This document shows, one piece after another, positions 54,855-64,000 of a DNA stretch of 64,000 bases (positions within the stretch are counted from its first letter, which is position 1; every line of letters begins with the position of its first letter). Location of the stretch: the NCBI GenBank assembly GCA_011799875.1, contig CM022300.1, positions 111,737,201 to 111,801,200 on the forward strand, written 5' to 3'. This DNA comes from Thinopyrum elongatum (lineage: Eukaryota > Streptophyta > Magnoliopsida > Poales > Poaceae). The position numbers were made by a program, and so were the translations under genes. The notes beneath the pieces were generated by a model. It saw only the letters and a program-made list of their open reading frames with translations, was not told the DNA's origin and searched no databases.

Positions 54855-56517
54855 TATGGTCATCTTCATGACAAGCTCGATCTCATCGAAAACGGAGTTC
54901 ATATATGCATCTTCTATGATGTTTTCGATGTTGGAGTTTTTGCCGGTTCTTCTCTCATAGAGGTTTCACATCTCTGTATCTTAGGCATACTCCCCTACCT
55001 CTTATTCTATCCAACAAGCTTGAGTTTGCTCGTTTCGGAGCTCATTTGCAGAAGTTATGGCAGTTCAGGCTTTCATGCATCCATCTGGTTTTCTTAGGCC
55101 TTTTTGTTGCACTCAAGCGGTAGTACCGCTTGCGTGGTACTTCCGCAGTTCCAGTGCTGCGGGCACTATCGCTTATTTTCGGGGTTCTGGACTTGTGTTC
55201 CTCTGCGCGGAAGTAGAGCGGCAGTAATGGGCGGCAGTACCGCTCTGTGCTGTAGTACCGCGCTGCCCTAGTCTACTACCGCAGTTTCACATGTACACGC
55301 AACACCTAGCGGTAGTACTGCTGGTGGGAGCGGTAGTATCGCTTCAGCAGCACTACCACCTCCTTGAGTTTCTCAGTTGCACGTTACGACTGAAACTACC
55401 GTGCCAGCGGAAGTACTGCTCACCCGAGCGGTACTACCGTTTGTGCGTGGACTGAGTGCATAACGGTTGGATTCCCCTCCTTTAAAAGGGGGTCTTCTTC
55501 CCCATTGCATCTTATCCTTGGAGCTCGTGTTCTCCCCCATTGTTGACCTTCTTTGAGCTTGCTATCTCTCAATCCCTCCAATGATTCTTGCTAGTTCTTG
55601 AGGGAAAAGAGAGAAGAGATCTAGATCTACGTTTCCACCAATCACTTTCTCCTCTATGTGTGGGGAACCCCCTGGATCTAGATCTTGGAGTTGTTTGTGT
55701 TCTCTTGTTCGTTCTTCCTCTCATTTCTCTCCATAGCATTAGTTGTTGTGGTGGGATTTGGAAGAGAAGGACTTGGGCACTCCGTGTGCCCTTGCCATTG
55801 CATTTGGTGCATCGGTTTGAGTTCTCCACGGTGATACGTGGATGTGAAGTTTGAGAGCTCGTTACTCTTGGGGTGCTTGGGCACCCTAGATGGTTGTTGG
55901 TGTCTCAGAGCTCAATCATTGTGGTGTAAAGCTCCAGGCAAGCATCAGGGTCTCCAATTAGGTTGTGGAGATCGCCCCGAGCAATTTGTAAGGGTTCTGG
56001 TGACTACCCCCAAGGGTTGCCAAAGTGTACGGGTTTGGTGACCGCCCCCAAGGGTTACCATTTGTACGTCGATGACCGCCCTCAAGGGTCCCTTAGTGGA
56101 ATCACGGCATCTTGCATTGTGCGAGGGCATGAGGAGATTACAGTGTCCCTAGTGGCTTCTTGGGTAGCATTGTGCCTCCACACGACTCCAAACGGAGATT
56201 AGCATCCGCAAGGGTGTTAACTTCGGGATACATCATCGTCTCCGCGTGCCTTGGTTATCTCTTACCCGAGCCCCTTACTTATGCACTTTACTTTGTGATA
56301 GCCATAGTGTTTCATATTATATATCTTGCTATCACCTAGTTATTTATCTTGCTTAGCATAAGTTGTTGGTGCACATAGGTGAGCCTAGTTGTTTTAGGTT
56401 CTGTGCTTGACAAATTAAACGCTAGTTTTATTCCGCATTTGTTCAAGCCTAAACTGTAATTATTTTGAAGCGCCTATTCACCCCCCCCCCCCTCTAGGCG
56501 ACATCCATGATCTTTCA
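54855..56517. repeat. Solo LTR C, right part
   Basis: Continues C after element B. It contains a cluster of near-palindromic GCGGTAGTACCGC variants (55115-55440), a TTTAAAAGG TATA-like site near 55481 and three CCCAAGGGTT-type units about 46 bp apart (55990-56090). It ends in CATGATCTTTCA. No ORF is supported. Confidence 0.7.
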
Positions 56518-56522
56518 CCCTC
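56518..56522. repeat. Right TSD of solo LTR C (CCCTC)
   Basis: Matches 15282-15286. Confidence 0.85.
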
Positions 56523-57605
56523 TCGCAAGCATCCGCAACTACGAAATAAGAATTAAGATAAATCTAACCATAGCATGAAACATGTGGATCCAAATCAGCC
56601 CCTTACGAAGCAACACATAAACTAGGGTTTAAGCTTCTGTCACTCTAGCAACCCATCATCTACTTATTACTTCCCAATGCCTTCCCCTAGGCTCAAATCA
56701 TGGTGAAGTGTCATGTAGTCGACGTTCACATAACACCACTAGAGGAAAGACAACATACATCTCATCAAAATATTGAACTAATACCAAATTCACATGATTA
56801 CTTATAACAAGACTTCTCCCATGTCCTCAGGAACAAACGTAACTACTCACAAATCATGCTCATGTTCAAGATCAGAGGGGTATTGAATATCATTAAGGAT
56901 TTGAACATATGATCTTCCACCAAATAAACCAACTAGCATCAACTACAAAGAGTAATCAACACTACTAGCAACCCACAGGTACCAATGTGAGGTTTTGAGG
57001 CAAAGATTGAATACAAGAGATGAACTAGGGTTTGATAGGAGATGGTGCTAGTGAAGATGTTGATGAAGATTGACCCTCCCACGATGAGAGGATTGTTGGT
57101 GATGACGATGGCTTCGATTCCCCCTGCCAGAGGGAAGTTTCCTTGACAGAATCGCTCTGCCAGAGCCCTAGATTGCTTCTGCCCAAGTTCTGCCTCGAGA
57201 CGGCGACACTTGTCCCGAAAGCTTTCTTATGATTTTTTTCTAGGTCAAAACCCTTCATATAGCAGAAGATGGACACCGGGGGCTGGCCAGGGGCCCACAA
57301 GCTCGGGAGGCGCGCCCTGGGGGCAGGGCGCGCCCCCAGGCTTGTGGCCACTTGGTGGGTCCCCTTCTGTTGTTTCTTCGCCCAATATTTTTTATATATT
57401 CCAAAACAATTCTCCAGTTGTGCAGAATAGGTATCTCAGATTTGCTCCTTTTCGGTCTAGAATTCCAGCTGCTGGCATTCTACCTCTTCATGTAAACCTT
57501 GTAAAATAAGACAGAAAAGGCATAAGAATTGTACCATAATATGAAATAACAGCCCATAATGCCATAAATATCAACATAAAAACATGATGCAAAATGGACA
57601 TATCA
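56523..57605 (-). repeat. Element A 5' LTR, U3-side part
   Basis: Continues the LTR begun at 14873-15286 and matches 58430-59530 of element E. In minus sense it begins at 57605 with TGATATGTCC, one substitution from the family start TGATACGTCC. Confidence 0.85.
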
Positions 57606-57610
57606 CCCGG
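57606..57610. repeat. Right TSD of element A (CCCGG)
   Basis: Matches 761-765. Confidence 0.9.
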
Positions 57611-58016
57611 CAGTGGATTCTGATGATCTGGAGAAGTGTCTTTGCAATAGAAGAAAGTTTTTGCCATCCCTTTGGATGACTTGCCAGCCTCATGTCAAGA
57701 AAGGCGCAATTCCTTCACCTCTGGATGGTTACTCCTCCCCATTCCAAAGCCGGCCCTCCATTGCACTCAGTCTGCCTATTATAGTAAAAGAATTCCTGGA
57801 AGAGACCGAGAGTCGGCTCCATCTGGAGATAAACTTCACAAAAAACTTGGAAATTGCTCAAATTGATGATGGAATTGGGAGCAAGATCCTGAAACCGCAC
57901 ACCATAGTATTGAAGAACATTTAAGAAAAATCTGGAACCTGGTGGCCTAAACCCTCTGTCCAAGTGGTCAGCGAAAATAATAATTTCCCCTTGACACAGC
58001 TGTGGCCGGGTCTCTT
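57611..58016 (-). pseudogene. 5' part of a 'putative gypsy type transposon' (PF04195-like) ORF
   Basis: On the minus strand the frame from 58016 reads GEIIIFADHLDRGFRPP, SRFFLNVLQYYGVRFQDLAP, NSIINLSNFQVFCEVYL and PTLGLFQEFFYYNRQ, then a stop after TIQR. That is the recognisable pattern of the plant PF04195 domain (a globular domain of about 150 residues found in transposon-derived proteins). A further frame reads KTFFYCKDTSPDHQNPLP up to the element A insertion; the rest is at 341-760. Element E enters directly upstream at 58017, removing the start. Confidence 0.55.
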
Positions 58017-59530
58017 TGATGACCCACAAGTATAGGGGATCAATTGTAGTCCTTTCGATAAGTAAGAGTGTCAAATCCAACGAGGAGCAAAAGGAAATGA
58101 CAAGTGGTTTTCAGCAAGGTAATCTCTATAGGTACTGAAAGTAGTGGTAACAGATAGTTTTGTAGCAAGCTAATTCGTAACAAGTAACAAGTAGCAATAG
58201 TAACAAGGGTGCAACAAGGTGGCGCAATCCTTTTTATAGCAAAGTACAAGCTGGAAAGTTCTCTTATAATAAGCAAAGCATTCTCGAGGACACATGGGAA
58301 TTATTGTCTAGTCACGTTCATCATGTTTAGTTGATTCACGTTCGCTACTTTGATAATTTGATATGTGGGTGGACCGGTCCTTGGGTGTTGTCCTTACTTG
58401 AACAAGCATCCCACTTATGATTACCCCCTCTTGCAAGCATCCGCAACTATGAAAGAATAATTAAGACAAATCTAACCATAGCATGAAACATATGGATCCA
58501 AATCGGCCCCTTACGGAATAACGCATAAACTAGGGTTTAAGCTTCTGTCACTCTAGCAACCCATCCTTTACTTATTACTCCACAATGCCTTCCCTTAGGC
58601 CCAGGTATGGTGAAGTGCCATGTAGTCGATGTTCACATGACACCACTAAAGTAAGAACAACATATATATCATCAAAATATCGAACGAATACTAACTTCAC
58701 ATGATTACTTATAACAAGACTTCTCCCATGTCCTCAAGAACAAAAGTAACTACTCACAAATCATACTCATGTTCAAGATCAGAGGTGTATTGAATATGCT
58801 TGAGGATCTGAACATTTAATCTTCTACCAAATAAACCAACTAGCATCCACTACAAGATGTAATCAACACTACTAGCAACCCATAGGTACCAATCTGAGAT
58901 TTTGGGACAAAGATTGAATACAAGAGATGAACTAGGGTTTGAGATGAGATGGTGCTGGTGAATATGTTGATGAAGATTGGTCCCTCCCATGATGAGAGGA
59001 TTGTTGGTGATGTCGATGTCTTCAATTTCCCCATCCCAAAGGGAAGTTTCCCCTATGGAATCGCTCCGCCGAAGAACAAAAGTGCTCCTACCCAGGTTTT
59101 GCCTCGAGATGGTGGCGCTTCATCCCGAAAGTCTTCTTCTGTTTTTTCTAGCAAATGGCTTCATATAGCAGAAGATGGGCACCGAAGGCCTGCCAGGGGG
59201 GCCACGAGCTCACAGGGCGCGCCCACCCGGTGGGCTCGCCTCCTGAGCTCGTTGTTCCCTGGTGGCCCCCTTCTGGTAATTCTTATTCCAGTATTTTTTA
59301 TATATTCAAAATAATTCTTCATAAATTTTTAGGTCATTTGGAGTTGTGGAGAATAGCTATCTCTACTATAGCTTTTTTAGGTCCAGAATTCCAGCTGCTG
59401 GCAATCTCCCTCTTCATGTGAAACTTGCAAAATAAGAGAGAAAAGTCATTAGAATTGCATCATAAAGTGAAATATCAATCCAAAACATAATAAACAACAT
59501 TAGGAAAACATGATGCAAATGGACGTATCA
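58017..59530 (-). repeat. 3' LTR of element E (1,514 bp, same family as A)
   Basis: TGATGACCCACAAG at 58017 to GGACGTATCA at 59530; in minus sense TGATACGTCC...CATCA. It matches both LTRs of A and gives the full-length LTR for comparison. The next bases to the right are a polypurine tract in minus sense, so this is a 3' LTR and E's body lies to the right. Confidence 0.88.
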
Positions 59531-59545
59531 ACTCCCCCAAGCTTA
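59531..59545 (-). promoter_or_regulatory. Polypurine tract of element E
   Basis: Minus sense AAGCTTGGGGGAGT directly before the LTR start. This is the plus-strand primer site lost from element A. Confidence 0.7.
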
Positions 59546-59626
59546 GACCTCACTTGTCCTCAAGCGAAAGCCAAAATCGATAATCATGACCACATGTTTA
59601 GAGAGAGAGGTGTCGATAAAAATGAA
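59546..59626 (-). other. Element E internal end, interrupted by element G
   Basis: E internal sequence up to the G insertion at 59627. ATGAA (59622-59626) would be the G left TSD; its mate lies beyond the window. Confidence 0.55.
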
Positions 59627-62600
59627 TGTAACACCCCATGTCATTAGCCACAGTAATCACTTTTGATAATGACAAGTCAGCATGTTTAACAGTGCATAAT
59701 CATCATTAGCATCATATTGCATTTCAACTCCTAACTCAAATTCAGATTTAAATGAAAGTGGAAAATAAAAGTTATCCAACATAGAAACTAAAATGTTCAA
59801 TAAATGACAAATAATACAGAGACTGTTCTAAAATTGTAACCAACAATTAATAAATTAATTAGGTGGCTCTAACCTTACCAAAACAGCAAGGTTTAATACA
59901 TTCTATTTATTATAAAATTGTGTGAACTCAAATTGACTCCAAACTAGTTTTTGGTAGTAGTAGAGGATGCCTAGTAATTATTGGAACAATTCCTATGTTT
60001 TACAAAATTCAATTTGAGGCCTAACAATTTACTAAACAGAGATATGTGAATAAATAAAAGAAAAAGACAAAAGAAAACAAAATAGAACTAAAACAAAAAA
60101 AATAAAAAGGGAACCCCCTGGCCCCACCTGGGCCACGGCCCAGCCAGCGGCGACCAGGCTGGCCCATCCGTCCCCCCCTATATGGCCTCCCCCAGGAGGC
60201 CACCGAACCCTAACCCTAACCAGTTCCCCCCCGATCCACCTCTCCTCTTCTCCCCGATCTGGGTCGGGATCGGCCCCGATCCCGTCACCCCGTCGCTCGA
60301 CCTGAACCCCGCCGACGCCGACGTCGCCACCCGGAGCCGCCTGCCGTCGACTCGCGTCCCCGTCTCCTCCCCGACGAGCTACCACGAGCCTCGCCGCCCG
60401 AACCCCTGCTCGTGGGTGAGTTCCTGGCCGTCCTCGTCTTCCCCTCTCTCTGCCATGTCACGCGCGCCCGCCCGTTTGACGCCGTGCCTACGCCACCGCG
60501 CTAGCGCACGCGCTCGCCGTGCCTATGCGCCCCGCAGCCGCGTGCCTCGCTCGCGCCACGTCGCGACCTCGCTTCGCCACGGCCACTCGGGTCACTGCAT
60601 CGCCCCATCGCGCACGCCGCGCTGCCCGCCTGCCTCCCCGCGCCATTCGGCCGTCGGGCCCGTACGCGCCCGCCGTGGCCGCGTTCGGCCACCGCACTCC
60701 GCCCTGCCTCGTCGGGTCTCTCCCCCCTCGCCCAGGCTCGTCGTCGCCCGTGCCCCTGTGGTCGCTGCCCGCGCCCAGTGCTCCGCCGTGCTCACCGCCC
60801 CGCCTCACCCTGCTTCGCCCTCACTCGGCGCCGCTGCCCGCCGCGCATCGCATCGCCGCTCGCGTCCTCCCCCCCCCCCCCCCCCCCCCGCGCTCGCTCA
60901 CCGTCGCCCGGGTTCTACGCCCGCTCCGCGACCCGCGCCCAAACCCGTCGCCCGTTAGCCCGATCTGTGGCCTAAGCCACCGACAGGTGGGCCCCATGCC
61001 CTCTGTTAAAAAAAGATTAAAAATAAATAAATAAATATTAATAATAATTAAAATATTAATTAATTATTTAGTTAAAGAATTAATTAACTTAATTAATCCT
61101 AATTAGATTAACCTAATCACTAGTTAAGTTAATTAAACCCTGATTAGCCTAACAGTCTATGACAGGTGGGACCCACGTGTCAGATGACTGCTGATGTCAG
61201 CATGATGTCATGCTGATGTCTTCAAACACTGTTTCGGATAATGTTTAATTTACATAAATAATTAAATTCCAGAAATTAATAAAAACTTTAGAAAATCATA
61301 TTAAATAATCCGTAACTCCGATGAAAATAATTTATACATGAAACTTGCTCAGAATTCCGATACGAACCCGAATACGCCCTCCGTATTCCTGTCAGATGCC
61401 TCTAGCTATAAGAACATTGAACTTTTAGACCGATTTCGATAAATGAATAGTGCCCAACTTTAATTAAATAAATCCGAATAATTTCCTAAATTAACTAAAT
61501 CATTTAGTTAGACAGTAGAACACCCCGGCATATCATTTAGGCATGTCATACATATTGTTTGCATTATTGCCGTGAATTTATTGTTTCTCTCCCCCTCCTT
61601 CTCTCTCGATAGACGCTGAGACCGACGACGCTGCACCTGGGTACGACTACACTACCGACGAGCAGCCCGTTGGCGATCTCTCTCTCTTCCCAGAGCAACC
61701 AGGCAAGCCCCCCCCCTTGAGCATCCAGATATCGCCCATTCTATTCTCCTGCTTGCATTAGATTTTGCTACTGTTAATGTATGCTCCTATTCTGATGCAT
61801 AGCCTGCTGTTGTAACCTGTTCATTGTTACCTTACCTGCCTATGATAAACTGTTTAGTATAGGTTGGTAGTGAACCATTAGTGACCCCACCACCTTATCC
61901 TCGTTGCCCCTGCTTGATCATCGATGACTCGATCAACGTGATCGTCGACCAAAGACCGACACCTCACCTCACACCCCCTTAGTTGTACGACTCTGCTTAG
62001 TTACTATCGAGTGCCGAGGGTGATACCTCGTAATGCACTCCTGATGCATACTCTACAGTGTAGCTGTTCGATCGTGGTCATCGAGGGTGATTCCTCCTTC
62101 TCCACTTCCGATATGACTCTGTCGTGCAACCCCTCAGTGTGAACCTCGAGGGTGATGCCTCATACGTTCACCCTGATGATTTCGTCGAGTGGAATACGCC
62201 GAGGGTGATTCCTCGGGTTTCCCCCTTGATGTTATGCCCACACGATTACTTGACCTTTGTTACAGGCGGGTCTACCCTGGTGGGTACCCGCTGGGGATCT
62301 ATGATGTCGGGTGTGCCGGAAGGGCACTCGAGTGTGACATTGTGGCGGAGCATCAGAGACTCTGATTGTCTCCACGTGATACTAATTGAGCCTATTGGAT
62401 TTGGGTGTGTGATCTGAGTGGGTCGACGTGCCCTATACGCACTACCACCACGCGGGATAATGGTTATGGGACCCTCTGCGAAGTAGGTTTCTCCTGAAAG
62501 CTCGTCTGACGTCACGATTCACCGTGCGGGCTGATTGTCGGGATTGGGCTGGATACTTCACTGACGAGTTCAGTGTCGCCCCTGCACCCCGGCCAGTCTC

Positions 62601-63584
62601 GCAACGCGCAGGGTGCCCAGGGCGATGGCCCGAGACCTCTGGGTGCATAGGTTAGTCCAGCGTGCTGACCTCTCTGCCGAGCCTAGGTAGAGCGCTGCTT
62701 CGTGTTGATCTTCCAAGGACGGGCATTACCCAGCAAGTGTGTCCGGCCAGAGTTGATCGAGCGTGTTGGGTAACAGTGGTGCACCCCTGCAGGGATGAAT
62801 CATCTATCGATAGCCGGTCCTACGGTAAAGGACGCTCAGTTTGTGTATCCCGATCTACTACTTGAACTGGATACTTGTTACTTAATTGAAGCTTCGGGAT
62901 CGCTTTCTCGCTTGGGAGTCGAGGAAGGATCTTTAAGCTGTACTTCAACATGTTTGCTAAATAAAATGCTATTCTACTCTCTTCTACTGCTGCAAGATGA
63001 TGGCCTTGTGAAGTTGTTTGAAGATGCTAGTCTTCGATAGGACTAGGCCTTCTCTCTATTCTGTCATTTCTGCAGCCCAGTCCACTTATACAGCCTTTCT
63101 CCATTGATAATGTTGCATATGTAGTATAGATCCTTGCTTGCTGAGTACTTCGGATGAGTACTCACGGTTGCTTTACTTTCTCTTTTCCCCATACCCCACC
63201 TTGATGATACATCAGACGATGGAGTCCAGGAGCCAGATGCCACCACCGGAGCTTACTACCAGGAGGGTCCAGAGGGTACTTACTACTGGATCGAGCCAGC
63301 CGACCAGGAGTAGGATCGGAGGCTCCCAGGCAGGAGGCCAACGCCTTTTGATCTAGTGTCGCTGTTTGTGCTAGCCTTCTTAAGGCAAAACTTGTCTAAC
63401 TATGTCTGTACTCAGATAATATTTGTATGACTGACTTATATATTCGGATCCCTGGTCTGTAATATTGTGGACCTCCGTTTAAATTGTGTTAGAGTTGTGT
63501 TGTGATATCTTCCCGTGAGTCCCTGTGCTTGATCGTACACGTTTGCGTGTATGATTAGTGTACGATTGAGTCGGGGGCGTCACA
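59627..63584 (+). repeat. Element G 5' LTR (3,958 bp)
   Basis: Unusually long LTR. It contains a GC-rich zone (60180-60960) with a pure C run near 60870, an AT-rich tract of AATTAATTA type (61010-61140), two coding-like segments (about 61613-61710 and 63216-63310) and a four-copy CGAGGGTGAT.CCTC repeat (62015, 62082, 62147, 62200). The 258-codon open frame at 60182-60958 is Pro/Arg/Ser-rich low complexity and I do not call it a gene. Confidence 0.85.
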
Positions 63585-63587
63585 AGT

Positions 63588-63599
63588 TGGTATCAGAGC
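63588..63599 (+). promoter_or_regulatory. Element G primer-binding site for initiator tRNA-Met
   Basis: TGGTATCAGAGC, complementary to the 3' end of plant initiator methionine tRNA, three bases after the LTR end. It primes minus-strand DNA synthesis. Confidence 0.88.
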
Positions 63600-63961
63600 C
63601 GACTGCCTGTAGGAAGCCCCCTTCCAATTCCTTGGCCGAAGTTGAGTCTAGACATCCAAAAAACTAATTTACTAACTTGGCTGTGTGGCTTACGGGCCCA
63701 CGTCGCCAACTGGGTGGTATTAGGATCTTTTATTCCTCGTCTATACTCTGGGACTCTGATCTCTCTTCTACTCAGGTTAAACAAATTTTACTAACGCCGA
63801 CACTTAGGATCTCGTAAATCCCATCTACCCGGAGAGCTGGATATCTGTGCGATTTCCCTGTCATTGATCTGATTAGTCTGATAATCATTTTCAACCTTTC
63901 TCTCCGAGTTGTGTTAAACTTCTCATTGTCATTTGACAAATCTGAATTTCCTCTGTTTCAG

Positions 63962-64000
63962 ATGGACCGTTTGTTTCCACCACGTCCTATGACACAGCTT
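63962..64000 (+). CDS. Start of element G gag (partial)
   Basis: ATG at 63962 opens MDRLFPPRPMTQL to the window end, 375 bases after the PBS, where gag is expected. Only 13 codons are visible. TTTCAG directly before the ATG could instead be a splice acceptor. Confidence 0.4.
   Translation, partial: MDRLFPPRPMTQL

Larger units (their letters stand above)
15287..56517. mobile_element. Solo LTR C (2.6 kb), split by element B
   Basis: Begins TGAAAGAACATG and ends CATGATCTTTCA with TSD CCCTC. Its own sequence is 15287-16259 plus 54855-56517, 2,636 bp. I find no gag, pol, primer site or purine tract, and the whole reads as one long LTR. It is therefore best explained as a solo LTR left by recombination. 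The parent family is not identified and the orientation is uncertain. Confidence 0.75.
766..57605 (-). mobile_element. Element A: Athila-type Gypsy retrotransposon, carries all nested insertions
   Basis: The minus-strand sense order is: 5' LTR (57605 leftward, resuming at 15286-14873), primer-binding-like site, gag, protease, reverse transcriptase, RNase H, integrase, coiled-coil ORF, truncated 3' LTR (1432-766). The flanking 5-bp repeats CCCGG are identical. After subtracting D1 (6309-13799) and C (15287-56517) with one TSD copy each, A's own sequence is about 8.1 kb. The pol type (no chromodomain, an extra ORF after integrase, TGATACGTCC LTR start) fits the Athila clade and resembles the wheat family known to me as Fatima. 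Every enzymatic domain has frame damage, so the copy is inactive. Confidence 0.85.
59627..64000 (+). mobile_element. Element G: LTR retrotransposon, 5' end only
   Basis: Full 5' LTR (59627-63584), primer-binding site, leader and the first codons of gag, running out of the window. It is the same family as solo LTR F. The LTR ends are TGTAACACCCC...GGCGTCACA. The superfamily is not proven here because no pol is visible. Confidence 0.85.

Noticed and set aside
60870..60890. Long C homopolymer as a biological feature
   Set aside because: Run length may be a sequencing or assembly artefact; the same caution applies to the C run near 56490.
60182..60958. 258-codon plus-strand open frame in LTR G
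   Set aside because: Pro/Arg/Ser low-complexity product of a GC-rich LTR zone. Equally long frames exist on the other strand, and there is no domain.

Overview
The window looks like intergenic DNA from a large Triticeae genome (wheat, Aegilops or a relative). I see no ordinary host gene. Almost all of it is one stack of transposable elements inserted into each other. I resolved the stack by matching element ends to target-site duplications (TSDs). Family names such as 'Fatima-like' come from memory and are tentative. The boundaries and TSDs are read directly from the sequence.

Layout, outside to inside. The oldest layer is a broken minus-strand ORF resembling the plant 'putative gypsy type transposon' family (57611-58016, continuing at 341-760). 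Element A, a minus-strand Athila-type Gypsy retrotransposon, splits it and spans 766-57605 (TSD CCCGG; about 8.1 kb of its own sequence). A holds two insertions. The first is CACTA element D1 (6309-13799, TSD TTA) in its gag-protease region; D1 itself holds an unidentified non-coding LTR element ending in a 479-bp LTR. The second is a 2.6-kb solo LTR, C (15287-56517, TSD CCCTC), in A's 5' LTR. C is split by element B, a plus-strand Tat-clade Gypsy element (16260-54849, TSD GAGCT; about 10 kb of its own). B's integrase is split by a 28.5-kb CACTA element, D2 (22841-51358, TSD ATG). D2 is split by a 3.8-kb solo LTR, F (28453-32221, TSD GCCGG). The deepest path has five insertions below the base layer.

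Right of the stack is the 3' LTR and polypurine tract of a second element of A's family (E, 58017-59626). E is interrupted by the intact 3.96-kb 5' LTR, primer-binding site and gag start of element G (59627 to the window end). G belongs to the same family as solo LTR F.

The elements are mostly dead copies. Frameshifts and stops break every gag-pol, B's integrase has lost an acidic residue, and both A and B carry large LTR deletions. The notable content is accessory coding sequence. B carries an uninterrupted antisense ORF with a plant B3 DNA-binding domain. D2 carries an uninterrupted DEDDy-type 3'-5' exonuclease-like ORF, a coiled-coil gene remnant, an inverted pair of gene fragments and a multi-exon CACTA gene with tandemly duplicated exons. 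No CACTA transposase was recognised in D1 or D2. The LTRs of F and G share two exon-like acidic coding segments.
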